From Fomes fomentarius (lineage: Eukaryota; Basidiomycota; Agaricomycetes; Polyporales; Polyporaceae): a stretch of DNA of 64,000 nt. A program made the position numbers and the translations under genes. The notes beneath the pieces were generated by a model, which was not told the origin of the DNA, searched no databases, and was given only the letters and a program-made list of their open reading frames with translations. How positions within the stretch are numbered: the first letter of the stretch is position 1; each line of letters starts with the position of its first letter. The DNA lies in the NCBI GenBank assembly GCA_022606135.1, contig JABYQN010000003.1, positions 2,108,001 to 2,172,000 of the forward strand. The letters are read 5' to 3'. Shown here piece by piece: positions 1 through 12,471 of the stretch.

Positions 1-707
1 GACTTCCCCGATAGTCCCACCGTTGCCTCATGTAGCCACTGCTTCACCAGCAGCGCGATTGAAGCCGATGCTAAGCTTGTGACCAGGCCGGAGAACCAGA
101 ACCAGAGCGTGTTGATCCATACAGCGGAGGAGGGGGCCCGGAATGCGTCTTGGGGATCAGTGTTCAACCCAATAATAAGAGTAGAGTCAACAATTGGAGG
201 GCTGATAGAGAAGCTGCTAAGCTGCGCCGATATCTGCTTCAAAACGGCTACCGCCGGATCGGTCGGTGCAGGTTGGAGCAACTGGTAGGATTGAACGTTG
301 AATGCGGTCAAGATCGCTGAGAACAAACCCGTCTAGTACATGGATGAGTCTCATGCTATAAAATGTTGTTGAGAAGGCGACTCACATAGACGAGTAACGT
401 ATCAATTTCCTCCTTCCATCTCCTGACGAGCTCCTCGTAGTAAATCCTAACAGCCTCCGCCGCATCTGACAATACTTTGGCCCTCTCTTCGTCGCCGAAC
501 TCCTCCAGTAGCTCCTGCCTCACTTCCTACAACCTCATCAGCTTCCTCAGATCACAGGTCCTTGCACGAACAGAGACTTACTGTAGGCGTAGCGAACCTC
601 CAATCATCAGGAAGAGGATCCAAGGTACCTTGGATGGGAATCGGTGAGTCACTGCTCGTTGACCCATGGTCATGCGCTTGGTTGTGAATCCGGTATCCTG
701 TGTACAT
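1..707 (-). CDS. DUF6535 domain-containing membrane protein, C-terminus cut by window edge
   Basis: Three exons can be read on the minus strand: 707-583, 526-386 and 332-1, with introns 582-527 and 385-333 showing GTAAGT/GTGAGT donors and TAG acceptors. The frame runs through DDWRFATPT, then WKEEIDTLLVY and TGLFSAILTAFNVQSYQLLQ, and then APSSAVWINTLWFSGLV followed by ASASIALLVKQWL. These match the usual DUF6535 order: an amphipathic start, a first TM helix around GLFSAILTAF, and a second around WFSGLVTSLASASIALL. The family is common in Agaricomycetes and its function is unknown. The ATG at 707 is the first usable one. An open frame at 894-760 could be an upstream exon, but I could not join it in phase. 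The protein continues beyond base 1. Confidence 0.82.
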
Positions 708-894
708 TTTTCTGATGACCTCCCAATCAGTAGCGTGCGGCTGGCGAAGATAAATGAATTATCACTGACCTGCGCGATGGATGAGCTGAGAGAGGACAGT
801 GGTATTGGGAAATAGTTCGCCTTCGCGCCCCGCGCCCACGTTCCTGGGATCCGGAATACCAGGGAATACCCGCCCTGGTGGAGATCGGACACTC

Positions 895-1194
895 ATGTAT
901 TATGTGGGAGAGTGGGAAAATGGACACAGATAACAACTGAATAAGAATCGACTACGCTGATACAAGCTCAGGTATTTATGCGTGTCGCTCTTTGACTCAA
1001 GTATTCAACCCCAGTCAAAAGTCCGCAGTGTGAAATCGAGCAAGTATGAGCGGAATCGTACGATCAGATGCTGCTCGTTATTTTGTCCATTCACACGTCA
1101 CTCACACGATTTGGGATGATGTACGCATCATCCCCGTGTCTGACTAGATCTCACAGTATCGGATGCAATGCGAGTGTGATATTATGGAACCGTG
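895..1194. other. Intergenic, contains a perfect stem-loop
   Basis: No credible reading frame. A 9-bp perfect inverted repeat lies at 1113-1121 and 1126-1134 with a 4-nt loop. The outer ACACG (about 1104) and CGTGT (about 1135) can extend it. It sits just outside the last exon of the transposon accessory gene. Confidence 0.5.
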
Positions 1195-4057
1195 TCATTT
1201 CAATATGTCTAGTTGCACATGCGTCGTATGAAATCTGAGCAGAAATGGTATGGATCTATTCGAAGAACGGACACAATCTGTTGCACCATAAGCATAAGAC
1301 AGATACCACACCGTGCACAAAACCTGAAGCCCGCGCCCCGCTGGCATACCGGTACCCCCAAGTCGACATGGAGGTTCGCCACTTTTCGACTGACTCAGGC
1401 ACTTGGCTTTGCCTGTTTCCTTGCCTTGTTCTGGGGACAAAATCACATGAGCTGTCTGCGACATATCCGAGGTGAGTGAACGATGTACCAACTCCTTCGA
1501 CAGGCGTTCGTATTTCTGTGTGAATGCGCCGAGTAAGCATGGCGCAGTGTAAGAGGTAGGATGGATGTAATGATACCTTTCTCTCGTCGGCGGAGAGGTC
1601 CTTGTAATACTGCTTGAATTCGGCTGTCGTTCCAATCGGATTCGCGGCTTTCCAATCCTTGGCGCATAGATTTCTGTAATGGAAAGGGTAGTTAAACACC
1701 GTGTTAGAGTATTTGACTTGAACGGCTTACTGTGGCCCTAGCGTGTCATTTACTACCAGTACCTCTTCCCCTTTCGCACGGCGAGTACCACGGTCGGCAC
1801 TGTAGTTAGCAGAGGGCTCGAGCATGGGTGTGCCTGCGGCAGATGCGGTCGGTTCCGAGTCTACAGTTATGTGTTACCGGATAGGCCCGGGTCTGAATCA
1901 AGAATGAACTCACTTTGATTTGATGCCGTGATTGAGTCCGGTAGGAGCTCACGTTCATGGGCCTGGTGCTGCTTGTCGAGGGATGCTTGATCTTGTAACC
2001 CGCTGGAGTCTGTGTACATAATTGATCAGCGCTAGCTAGAACAGCTCCGGGAGTTATGACAGCTCGGCGGGACAATTCGAGGCAACCCATGACATACGTG
2101 TCTCAGTAGGCTGGGGCTGAGATGGAGCGGTCTGTGCAACATCAGTATTGTTGTCCCAGAGGCCTTGACTGTATGCAATTGTGTCAGCGAGGTGGGAAGA
2201 AACATGGTATGTGGCAGCGAGCATGTTGGGCGATACTCACAAAGCACTTTGAAGAACAATGGGGACAGGCGGTGCTGCATTAGTCTTATCTTGAAGCTCA
2301 ATATCGACTCGAGAACTTGAAGGTTTGGAGCTAGGATCTTCGCTTGCGGTGACGGCGATGCTTGAGACGGTGATGGGAGTCTCTTCTTGAACACGGGCTT
2401 CGGCAGGCGTGGAGTGCGCGACTCTGCTGGAGGGCTCTGCACTGGCAGGTGTGCTGGCTGAGAAGGATCGGCGGTAGGCATGAGAAGCGGACCAGTGAGT
2501 GGAATGGAGCTAGTCTCAGCCTGAGTAGCGATGGTCTCGGGAGACTTGTGGGTTACACTCGCAGGAGGAGAGCGTGGCGGCGCATCCGCAGTACCGTGGG
2601 CTCCCGCCGGCTGACGTTGGTTCTTGACCTTCTTTGATGGAGGCTGCTTGTGTTGCGCATCTTCTGAGCGCCGTGGAGTCCATCCACGTTTTCTCTGACG
2701 CCGTTTGGATGCTTTGGCAGCATTGTCATCACTGCTGTCATCGTCACTGCTGTGGTCATAGATGCCTTCATCGTCTGTCTTGTGGTTGTCATCGTCAGTA
2801 AAATGATTACAGTACCAGGAGGGGTAAATCTGTGTCGCAATGTGATGAGCCTTCCAGTGAGCTGCGCCAAGCTTCAGTTCAGAGAACGTCTCTTCCATAT
2901 CAAGAAGGTATGCATCCTTGACATCAGATCGTGCAGCGCCCCATGTGCGTGGTGCAAGACCGAGCTCATGCAAGCGGGTGAAGATTGCGTGAGCGTGTTG
3001 ATGCATAGCTGTCGTACGGAAACCAGAGACAGGATTGCCGCTGATATCCTCGACGTACTGCATGGCCACGTTGATGCCTTGGGACGCACAAGTAGAGCCA
3101 TGGACTGGGGCGGGAGTGTTGGGATCGGTGATTGTCTGGTTTCCACGACGATGAGACTGCCATTCGTGTTTGAACCAGAACTTGACATGTGGATGGTTAT
3201 TGCGGCTGAGCGGTGGTGTGTGCGAGTGTTTGAGAGTGAGAAGGGAGTGTCCACCTTGTAGCGAGGCAGAGCTTGCTTTCTGAGGGAGGTTGGTGTGCGG
3301 TGCAGAGAGCCGGGTGGAGACCACGGAGAGAAGGGAGTCATATGCTTCTCTGCGAGATGGACATACCATGCTGAGTAATCAATTGAAGTTGAATAGGAAT
3401 GGGGGAGAGAACTTACCGAAGAGTTCGAAGCTCAGTAAGTGTCACGTCGTGCTCACGCTGCAGCACGTCAAATTCATGACGGAGCTGGAAGTACGTGCTC
3501 TGCTGACTCGCTGGGCTGCTACTGATACCACGTGGGTACGGAGCTCGACCACCCATGAGACTAAGTGGATGTGATTGGCTGCGTGAGGGTACAGCACGGG
3601 GTCCGATAGGAGTACTATCAGGCCCCATGTATATATCAGCATGGGCCGACATTGTTGAGTCGTCGGAAATCTGTGGGAAGACCTGCCAATGGACCACATA
3701 TGGAAGTGTGGTAGAGAGTGAGTGATGTAAATTAAAGGAGGAGGGTGAACATACATTAGGAGTCGTGCCACGGTCATCCGAGAAGTGGTGCTCGGAGTAG
3801 GAGTCTTCTTCATGTGCGGCAAATGCTGATGCAGGCGTCCAGCGCTGATGAAACTTGGCAGAGGAGGAATGGATGGCCAGCGGAGAGGGTGTCGGGGGAC
3901 AATGGAGTTCGGTGAATGGAGGGATAGGCTGCATAGGCATACCCGGCGACCCAACCCGAGATGTAGGCTGGGAATAGAGTCCATGTCCATGTGCCAGGCT
4001 ATGCATCCGTGTTGTTGACAGCTCAGAGAGTAGGTTAGAGGACCCAGTGTTGGCCAT
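1195..4057 (-). CDS. CACTA-associated accessory protein with HMG-like C-terminal region
   Basis: A seven-exon model keeps phase throughout: 4057-3417, 3370-2241, 2163-2098, 2009-1914, 1860-1731, 1673-1577 and 1515-1195. It totals 2481 nt, or 826 aa plus stop. The N-terminal 300 residues are rich in Ser, His and Pro. The central part has the conserved-looking HGSTCASQGINVAMQYVED and FTRLHELGLAPRTWGAA. It is followed by an acidic Asp/Ser run, a basic KASKRRQRKR stretch (likely nuclear localisation) and long low-complexity Pro/Ser sequence. Near the C-terminus, LCAKDWKAANP then EFKQYYKDLSADERKKYERL resembles one helix pair of an HMG box. It probably serves the element as a DNA-binding or regulatory protein. 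That is inference from position and composition. It starts 167 bp from the divergent small gene. Confidence 0.62.
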
Positions 4058-4224
4058 GGTATACAATGTTTGTTAGGGGAAGGGGGAGCAGAGAATTTGC
4101 ATGTGGATGTCGACGTAGATAGGCAGAGTCGGTGGCATTGCAAGGCACATGACCGCATTTTTGGTCAGGCCGATTTTGGCTTGTGTCTTATCTCAGAGCT
4201 GTGTGGCTGTCTAAATCTCACAGA

Positions 4225-5109
4225 ATGGGAACGGAGGACACATTGGGTTAGTCAAGGACTCGATTTGACTACTGGGATATGCTGACTGGGGATAGACTCA
4301 CAAGTGTACACTGAAACCGACTTGGATGGCGTCTGCGAAACGGTCCCCAGTTCACAAGCATACAAAATTCCTTTGACCCCGCCACCATATGCGGTCACAG
4401 AGGCCTTACAAGATCATCAGCTTGGAAGCGAGAGAGCTACATGGGACTATGAGGCTCTCTCGCAAGACGAGGAAGACATGAAGACTGTACGCACTTCACA
4501 GAGCCCTGTGGAAATGGAGATCACCGAGGAGTGGGTACGCCGTATAGCTGCCAATCGAGCGGCTTTAAACAGAAGGTAAGATGCATGTTCTAAATGAAAA
4601 GAATCTCATGGTAATACTGCACGAATATGTGACTGCGTATGAGGCAATTCCTCACAAGCAGGCACGTCCAAGTGCAGTGCATGGCCAATAGAAGGGCACT
4701 CATGGGTTTGTTACTCTGCAGAGTCGATGCTTGAGGGTATGAAGCAGGGGACGAGTACTCGTTGTCGTCGTCAGATGAGGATGCTCTGTTAAGCTCTGGT
4801 TCACCTCCCACAGAGACGAATATATTATGGACATCACCATTACGTGCTCCTTCTACACGAAGCAATATGTCCAGCCCCTCATGCTTATTCTCATACGGCA
4901 GCAATAAACCATCACCACTGCACCGGTTTCTGGAGATGTTTGACTCAGATGATGGGTGCGACAAAGATGGTAGTGTGCTTTGGAATGCGATCCCATCACA
5001 GGACACTGACGAATTGACTCACCTTTCCTTGGACTGCATCGTAACAGACATCTTAACGGATGGCGACGACAAACTTCGCCCTTCTGGATGCCAATCCAAT
5101 TCATGTTGA
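4225..5109 (+). CDS. Small acidic Ser-rich protein inside the CACTA-like element
   Basis: Exons 4225-4246, 4296-4575 and 4662-4705 join in phase from the ATG at 4225. A possible 42-nt intron 4706-4747 then joins the long open frame that ends at 5109, for about 245 aa. Without that splice the protein would stop at 4734 after roughly 125 residues. Recognisable stretches are TPPPYAVTEALQD, EITEEWVRRIAANRAALNRR and DEYSLSSSDEDALLSSGSPP. No known domain. It lies head-to-head with the accessory gene and tail-to-tail with tnp2. Splice sites are reasonable, but the unusually short last intron lowers confidence. Confidence 0.45.
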
Positions 5110-5338
5110 TGTCAATCCTTGTACAGTTGTACTTGATGTGTTCCAAGTACGTACTTCACCTAGTCCTAGCCATGCTGAGTCCGAGTGACCAAGGCATGCA
5201 CCTCACAGAGTGATCGTAGAGACATGTCAAGCATACCAGGATGTCGGGTGTCGGTTTGAGGAATTGCTCACCAGCACAGCATCTCGCCGCCCACACTCTC
5301 TGTGCGCCTGATTATGTAGGCTCTCACACGATGTATAT

Positions 5339-8300
5339 TTACATACTATTCTCCGAATCATCATCTACAACTTGCTCCTCAACACCACCCAGGTGTGCGA
5401 CCTCAAGCCCGGGTTTCTCTACCACACACAGTCTCCCAGCCACGTCCACCAGACCCTCACATGGGATGATTTGGGAAGGTTGGGGGACCATCACGACGAC
5501 CGAGTCAATCTCCCTGACATCCATCAATTGAAGCCCCTCATCACCCTGTAGTACGCATGACCACATCACGCCATAAGACAACTCCAGGAGAGTGGAGTCA
5601 GGAGGGCCGTACAGTGACACAAGGGCTAGGGCACGAATCTCATTGTGCACTCGCAGACGCAGATAAAACTGTACCTCGCCATATGAGACTGCCCCATGTC
5701 GTAGTATCTGCATGTTCAAATTGAGACCTCATAGAATAACATAATATGCCTGTCATTGACTGACCTTCACGTTGCGAGCGATACGGATGTGTGACAATGA
5801 TTTCAAAGACTCCTTCCATAAGGAGCGCGCCACTTGTCCATTTGGGAGACGAAGCCGAGCCCATCGTGCCACTTTTGGCACCCAATCTGGGCGCAACGCA
5901 AGGCCAGCTTGTTCTAGATGAGCCCGTAGAACCGCACCTTCAGCCGATGAGACCACACTCGGGGACTCCTCTGCTGCACGCAATAATACATATCCTCCAC
6001 CTACTTCTTCGGCACTGCGTGGCAAAGGCCGCACATCAGGTTCGAGGTCTGGAATCATCGTCTTGAGTGCATTGACCTGTGCGCGTCGAACACCACGATG
6101 GGAGAGGTTTGTGTACAGGTCGGAGTGTAACTTGATTTCCTGGCCGAGATTGCCGATTGTGCGTTCCATTGTCCACTGCATGTAGCATGATTGCGGGCCA
6201 ACACGCTCGCACTCTTGGGGAATGTGCGGGAGTGCGTGGATACTTTGACGGATGAAATGCAGCCGGTCAGTGCGCCGTTGGTAGTAGAGCACCTCAAATT
6301 CTTCTACAAACTCCACAAAGAGGCGCTGTGCGTAGCGGAGATTAGGAGCAGGAATACGCCGTGCCAGTGTGAGCTGGACTGTGCAGACCAGCTTGCAGAA
6401 GTTTCGGAAGTAAACCTCCGGAAGGGGTGTCGCATATAGCAGACATGGCCCCAAGCCAAAGATATACATCAGAAATTCCCAAGCTTTGTACCCGCTGTTG
6501 ATCTTCTCAGCTGGGTTGCGCGGCGGACGATCAAAGGAGCCGGGGAGATACGGTGTACAGGCTGCAACCTGACGCCCATGCTCTTTCCAGACTCCGTCAA
6601 CCAGGACTGCCCAGAGCCAAGTTTCTTTTGAGTCCGTCTTGTCGCATGGCAGAGTACCATGGAAGAGCGCAAGTAGAAGGTCGGTAAGATTGAGTGAAAT
6701 GAGATGCATCTGATCGGCGGGAAAGCATCGAGGAATGCCGAGGAATGCATCCCCGCACAAACCACTGAAGATACTCGGTTTGGCAATGCCCGTGCGCAAA
6801 CGAAGTCGCTTGTATTGGGTCTCGTTCTTCGCCTGCAAGAGCTGGAAGAGATTCTCAGTGTAGCGTGCTGAATAGATGGTAGAAATCGACATGGAGGAGC
6901 ACATGGTACGCAGATTGATGTCGGGATGATCGCACCCAACCACGGCGTAGCCGTAAGGTTTGAGAAGAGCTGGGTAGTAATTGGTACTCCCCGGCTTGTG
7001 TCGACCACGGACCTCGCAGTACAGACGGCACCCTTGTGCACCTTGGTGTCCGACCAGTCCATTTAGATATGTCCTTCCGGGGCCGTCTGCTGTGACCAGA
7101 TGGAGAAAGAGCTGCGAAGTGAAGACGACATCAGACGCGGTGTCCCACACATGGAGCCCTCCTTCCCACTGAATTGCAGAGAGGTGATGTACGCCAGGGA
7201 ACAGAAAGGAGTCAACATTTCCTGGCTTGTTGGGCCCCGGGATGAACCCACCCGGAAGAACGTACTTGACCTTATACCGTAGGTCAGGTGCGAGGTTGAG
7301 GATGATCCAAATGTACATCCAACAGTCCGACTGCTTGTTGCGATATAGCTGAGCACCGTCCATGGATAGCATGAGGAGAGTGTCGCCAGGTTTTATACGG
7401 CCAGACGAGACAGCGTCCAGGTACTCTGCGCCATGGTAGACATCAGTGAACTCGGTCACACGCCCACCATTCCGTTCGAGCTCGGCTCGGATCTCTGCAG
7501 TGTGTTCTTCTTGGTGACGCATGTTCCATGCAGCGACAGGGTGTCGCCATTGCGCCTGGAGCTGCGGACCCAATGGGAGGGTAAAGAACACACGATGTGG
7601 TTCTCGATGATCTGTGTCCCTGCCAGTGGGCGCTGAAAGATAGCGATCGTGGCCACATGAACAACACTGCTCATCTCCGGCGAAAGGACCAGTGAAGGCG
7701 AGACATGAGTGCAGACACATGTCGTGCTTGACTGGGGAGATTCCCGTGAGCTCCTCGATGCGCTTCTTCATCTGGTAGTGAGACGGCATCTTGGACCCCG
7801 GATGTGCCATGAGGTAGCTCTGACGCACTGCTGAGTATGTGTCATCGGAGGAGGTGTTCGTGTCAAGAAAAATGTGGAGTGCAAAACATGTGGCGGCATC
7901 CTCCAAGTCACCTGTGACTGGCATAGTGAGCGGATGGCGGAGACGGTCAAGAACGTCGAGGTCGAGGCCATCGGCCTCTAGAAGAGCCTCCTTTACGAGT
8001 CTGATGAACTTCTGAGCTGTCATTAACTCGTCCAAAACAGCGGCTGGTGGTATTCCTGTAGCAGCAGGTGTCTCTTCGAACGGAGGCCCCTCGGGATTGT
8101 GGGTCTCTTCACTGGGTACACCTGAAGGGACATATGAGACTCGGTGTTATGTATTCACGAAAGGCAGTGCATTACCTCCAACAAGATCATCTCCGAGCGA
8201 ACCAGGATCGGGTGCTGGTATGCCAGACAAGCCTGAATTTGTGCCAGGCCTGCTCCCATGATTGTCCAGTACTGGAGGGGCCTCGAGACTGAATCCTGAG

Positions 8301-8783
8301 GTTTCCATATCCATTGTTATGCGACTGTCGATATCGTCGGCATGTAAGAGCGGTTCGGGACGATCAGACTGTAGCATGAATTCAATATTTTGGCCACTTC
8401 GGACATAAGAAATCACTCACGGCAGACTCTAGTCCTCCCATACTATTGATGATGTCATGGCCATCTTGCAATCCACTGCTCAGACATCCACCGTCGTCCT
8501 GGAGCTGTGGTAGACGTCCATCCACGTGACTTATATTGGCAACCATGCGAGGTTGCTTGGAAGCGCGAGAATTAGCTTGCTTGCGAGAACGTCGTTTCTT
8601 AGTAGAGGATGGGCCTTCCAAATCGGCAGGGAGAAGCAACAAGAGCAGAGAAACAAATACAGGCGTAGGAGCGTGACGCCGCACAGACCGCGCACATCGT
8701 TTGACACCGCCGCATTCAGGACACCAGCATTTGGAGTTGTCGCCAGTACTAGCAGGGAGATGCATAGATGCCAGATGCGACAT
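5339..8783 (-). CDS. tnp2: Tnp2-type (CACTA/EnSpm) transposase
   Basis: Exons 8783-8421, 8368-8176, 8121-5765 and 5707-5339 join in phase with introns of 52-57 nt, giving 1093 aa. An N-terminal zinc-binding motif is visible (CWCPECGG, then RSVRRH). The transposase core contains GDTLLMLSMDGAQLYRNK, then KYVLPGGFIPGPNKP, DSFLFPGVHHL, TADGPGRTYLNGLVGH and GRHKPGSTNYYPALL. It continues with NAEKINSGYKAWEFL-like sequence and QWTMERTIGNLGQEIK. These are hallmarks of the fungal tnp2 family, whose product cuts and pastes the element in the nucleus. The Asp in LSMDGAQ is a plausible catalytic residue. No stop or frameshift was found, so the gene is probably functional. I chose the ATG at 8783, the first in-frame one before the zinc motif. 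Confidence 0.88.
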
Positions 8784-9244
8784 GACAGTGACCGGGTCGT
8801 AGGAGTGACTCACGTTCAATAGAAGACAGAAGATAAATCCATACCGTGTGTCTAGTTACATCTGTGCTGATCAAATGATATGAGCTACAACTTTACAAGT
8901 GCGATCTTTACTATTATATGTCTGGATCTGAGACGCGTCTGACGGTAAGGGGGAAGTTGAACAGAATGGACGCCCACACGACTCTGTCCGATGCTACACG
9001 AAACGCCCAGCGTCACTCGATCCCACCCCATTGCATCAGATCCCGCACGCCTGATTTCTGACTGGGATTCAACCGTCGAGCGGCCACAACATTGGCAGGA
9101 TAGTGTGGCGGGAGGCAGATGGTGAAGCAGGAGGGGCTAGTAAGACGAGAGACACGATCATGAGTAGTCTCGTCCCCATCCCTTCTTGACGCTCGTTCCT
9201 CGCTACAGAAGGTCTGGCACGGCGGGTAACTCTACATTTTCTAT

Positions 9245-9290
9245 GCAAGAAAAGGCGTGACCACTAGACACCTATTCATCGCCTTTTCCA
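9245..9290. repeat. Hairpin repeat, copy 1
   Basis: The arms GAAAAGGCG (9249-9257) and CGCCTTTTC (9280-9288) are exact inverted complements. The whole unit matches 37289-37336 with few differences, including the shared CACCTATTCATCGC core. Confidence 0.6.
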
Positions 9291-10762
9291 ATGACTCGAA
9301 AAGGAAACCTATTCGGTGCCTGTTCCATGCATCTCCTGCAGTTTGACCACGTGCGGGAGAAAAGTTGACTTATGGTCGCGCCTTTTCTGACCCTACTCTA
9401 AGGGGGGATTGCCCGCCGTGTGGTGCATTTCGGGCTCGGCAAAGGGTGTCGTTACATCAGTCACAGCACGTGATCTCGGTCTCCTCGGACAACCTCAATA
9501 CTCCCTTCTGTGGATTGTATCGTATACTTGTTGAGCCATAAGGACACTGTATGTAAGCCATGAGATATCTGTGGCAGATCTTGGGTCAGTGTACTTGGAA
9601 TTGACCATGGGCAGGGCGACACTTTCAGCCACTGACTATAGGGTGTTTATGCCGTCTCTTGCTCCCCTGCATCACTGTGTACCCCGTTTATCATTTCGTT
9701 TCCTCGCCGTTGTCACTACAGGTAGAGATATAAGCTTTAATATACCCTCTCAGACCCTCATCTTCACAAATTGAGGGCTTGGGGTGTCCAAAGGTAAGAA
9801 GAATCGGGCGTCACGCGTGGTCGGACCTGTGACCCGGTGTGATGAAACAGCCCTAGCCGAGCACGAAATGCACCAGACGTTCTACAAGCACAACTCCAGC
9901 GCTCACCAACCTTGCGTGCGAAATTTCAAGATGTGCTCTGATCGGCTATTGAACTCCGCTGTGGCTGCATCTCCCGAGTATTGCGAGAGTTGTGAGCGAT
10001 GGAGTTGTCCTGTAGAACGTCAGGAGCTCAGACTAGATCATGAGGACATGCATCAAAGTGATGGTGGATCCTGGGACTTGGGTGTTGACGGGGACCTGGG
10101 CGGCAGGCTGATTCGGGTGCGTAGCAATAGGCGGAATGAATGGAATCGAAATGAGTATGGATAGAAGGATAGTCTGAGTCACAAGCAGGCTGTTTGGTAG
10201 GGAATAGACGCCCGACCCGTCGCTTCCAAATCCCACGCGGCCATCTCCTGCCGCATACGCTCGTTCTTTCCGATTCCCAGGTCAAATGGAGAGTTATACC
10301 TGAGATTATCATCTCCAATAGTCATATACCTACTGTTCAAGTAAGCAGTAAGTCAACATCTCCCATAGTGCATTCCCCAGACTCAGTGATTGACTCTTTG
10401 CATCGTTTCGTTTCCACGAATCCGCGCGCAGTGCTTCATGCGCATCATCCGACGGTACGCAGCGCCGCTGGTGTCCTCCGATATGTTGTTGCAATCAATG
10501 CGCAATTTGCGACATCCTCGGCGAATCCATTCAATTGAGGTTAGACAGCTGGCACGAAGTGCATGCACCTACTGTGCATTACTGTGCATTTTCGACAAGT
10601 GCCTATTCGATGACTGCGCACGAGGACGCTCATGCTGTCGATTCAGATGCACAGCCGCTGCGGACTTCTGCGCAGCTTCCATGCACATTGCGCTCTCGTG
10701 AATCGTCGATGATCCACTTGCTAGTCGAGCAAGCGTCTTAGAAGAGTTGACGTCGCAGCAAG

Positions 10763-10769
10763 TATATAA
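10763..10769 (+). promoter_or_regulatory. TATA box of the 10837 gene
   Basis: TATATAA lies 68 bp upstream of the start codon, a usual distance for a fungal core promoter with a short 5' leader. Confidence 0.5.
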
Positions 10770-10836
10770 TCCGGGATCCTGTTCCAGTGTGTCTCCTCGT
10801 TGTCCATTGCTCACGTTCTGCACGATACTACTCATC

Positions 10837-12471
10837 ATGACCACTCCAGTCGCTCGCTATGCCGATGACCCCGAAAAGGGACCGCAGATGACGGAGGTGG
10901 CATACTTTGCTCATCCGTCGTCTACCCCGCCGGGCTATTCCTCGGTTTACCAGCCTCCTGTTGAGCTTCCCCAGGACCGCCCTAGAAACAACCGCAGGCG
11001 TCGTTTCTGGCATCTCCTTGCCTGCACTTTCGTTTTTATCACTGGCCTGCATATCGTATTCCGGCACAACGCCAGGAAATGGCACTTCATGGTGAGTCGT
11101 CCCCCAATATTGCATCGTATGGCTGTTTGTGAGTTGCTAACGCTGTACACGTCTGCAGTCGGATGTCGACGCTCGGGACGACCACGCGACCGTATTCGAC
11201 CCTTCGCAGTGTGCGGATACTGTGAATTGGACCAAACACTCGAGCAATCGTTCGCACGACTATCCATATCACGCGCAGACGAGTCTCTCCCTGCCCCTGT
11301 CCGCTGCGGAGCTTTCCTTCATCGCCGCCGGTTCCGCCCATTCTGGCCAGTTCATCGTTCTTCAAGATCTTGATGAGGGTTCGGAAGACGCTCTCGCCGA
11401 CATCGATGTCCTGTACCACACTCCTGACTTCTTGGACGAGGCAACCGTCTGCCGGACCCACCCAGCGGAGGACGCCTGGGGTCTTGGCATATTTGTAAGT
11501 CATGCAGGGAGTCTGACATGATTGCTCGAATTCTGATCACGCACCTCTCCAGACTCCTTACTGGCGGCACCGAGTACGCCCGGCCAAGTTCTATGTTCGC
11601 CTTCATCTTCCCGTGGCGAGCTCGGTTGCGATCCTCAAGATCAATAGCTTGAGGACGCATCTGCCCAATTGGGCGCACGATCTTCCCAACCTCGCCGACT
11701 CGGTATACTTCCAACGGCTGCAGCTTGAGTCTTCGAACGCTCACATCAATGCTGGCGTACGTGCTCGTCTATGTAACACATTCTGCGTTCACACCATAAC
11801 TCACTCTCAACGCTGCAGACTGTAGCCGGAGACGCTATCAAGGTCCACGCCTCGAATGGAGGCGTCCGTGGGGAGTTCAACACTTCGACTGAGCTCGTGA
11901 TAGAGACTTCCAACGCCCCGATCGTCGTCCGTGCGGACCTCCTCAACGGCGACGAGCGGCCGACCGTCCTGCGTCTGAAGACTAGCAACGGGTACGTTCC
12001 ACGCCTCGCGCTGTTATATCTACCGCTATTCTTTGCCGCTCATATTTCCTCTGCAGTCGCATCGATAGCGCCATCGCCCTCGCCTCGAACACCTCTGACG
12101 CCACCAAGGGCAAGTACGAAGTCACAGCGCGCACGTCAAACTCTGCGCTGCACCTGACCTTCTTTGAAGCCCCGGTGGACCACTCACTGAACCTCGAAGC
12201 GCACACGTCCAACGCGCTTGCGGAGGTCACGCTGCACAAGACGTACGAGGGGACGTTCGACCTCTCATCGTCGAGGTACTACGGACCCATCGTCCAGTGG
12301 AACAAGGAGGCCGAGGATCCTAAGGGCCGCGGTCGCGAGCGCCGCGTGCATTTCGAGACGGAGAGCCGCGGCCATGTTCGTGGAGATGTCGCTTGGGACT
12401 CGGAGGAGGGCGAAAAGAGCGGGTCGGTCAACGTCGGGACGTCGAACGCCAAGGTGCATTTGACCCTCTAG
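10837..12471 (+). CDS. Single-pass membrane protein with repetitive beta-rich ectodomain (DUF7330-like)
   Basis: Exons 10837-11091, 11159-11494, 11553-11756, 11819-11991 and 12057-12471 join in phase to 460 aa. A cytoplasmic head of about 50 residues ends in basic NNRRRR. One TM helix follows (FWHLLACTFVFITGLHIVF, about residues 52-72). The remaining 380 residues form a soluble domain. Its second half repeats short strand-like units such as IKVHASNGGVRGEF, LVIETSNAPIVV, LRLKTSNGRI and VTARTSNSALHL, each built around xTSNxx. This resembles the adhesin-like beta-solenoid fold of DUF4097/DUF7330-type fungal proteins, so the domain is probably extracellular or lumenal. That topology, a role at the cell surface and the family name are inference. 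Splice junctions are all canonical. Confidence 0.78.

Larger units (their letters stand above)
1195..8783 (-). mobile_element. CACTA/EnSpm-like (Tnp2) DNA transposon, coding extent
   Basis: This interval holds the tnp2 transposase gene (minus), a second long minus-strand gene and a small plus-strand gene between them, with no host gene in between. The transposase identifies the element as the fungal CACTA-like superfamily. Boundaries given are the outer coding ends only. I could not find a convincing pair of CACTA...TAGTG termini or the expected short target-site duplication on either side, so the true ends lie outside. All three reading frames are open through every exon, which suggests recent activity or recent arrival. 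Confidence 0.7.
8784..10836. other. Gene-poor stretch upstream of tnp2
   Basis: No reading frame here looks like a real protein. The right end of the transposon should lie in the first few hundred bases. A palindromic interspersed repeat occurs at 9245-9290. The last 80 bases form the promoter of the next gene. Confidence 0.5.

Noticed and set aside
2752..3261. Plus-strand 169-codon frame inside the transposon
   Set aside because: It is antisense to the second exon of the accessory gene, which has better composition and phased splice sites.
9090..9110. TAGTG at 9099 as right end of the CACTA element
   Set aside because: No matching CACTA terminus or target duplication was found on the left side, so a five-base match is not evidence.
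9784..10164. 126-codon plus-strand frame
   Set aside because: It starts at GTG immediately followed by a GTAAG donor-like site. No family features and no partner exons.
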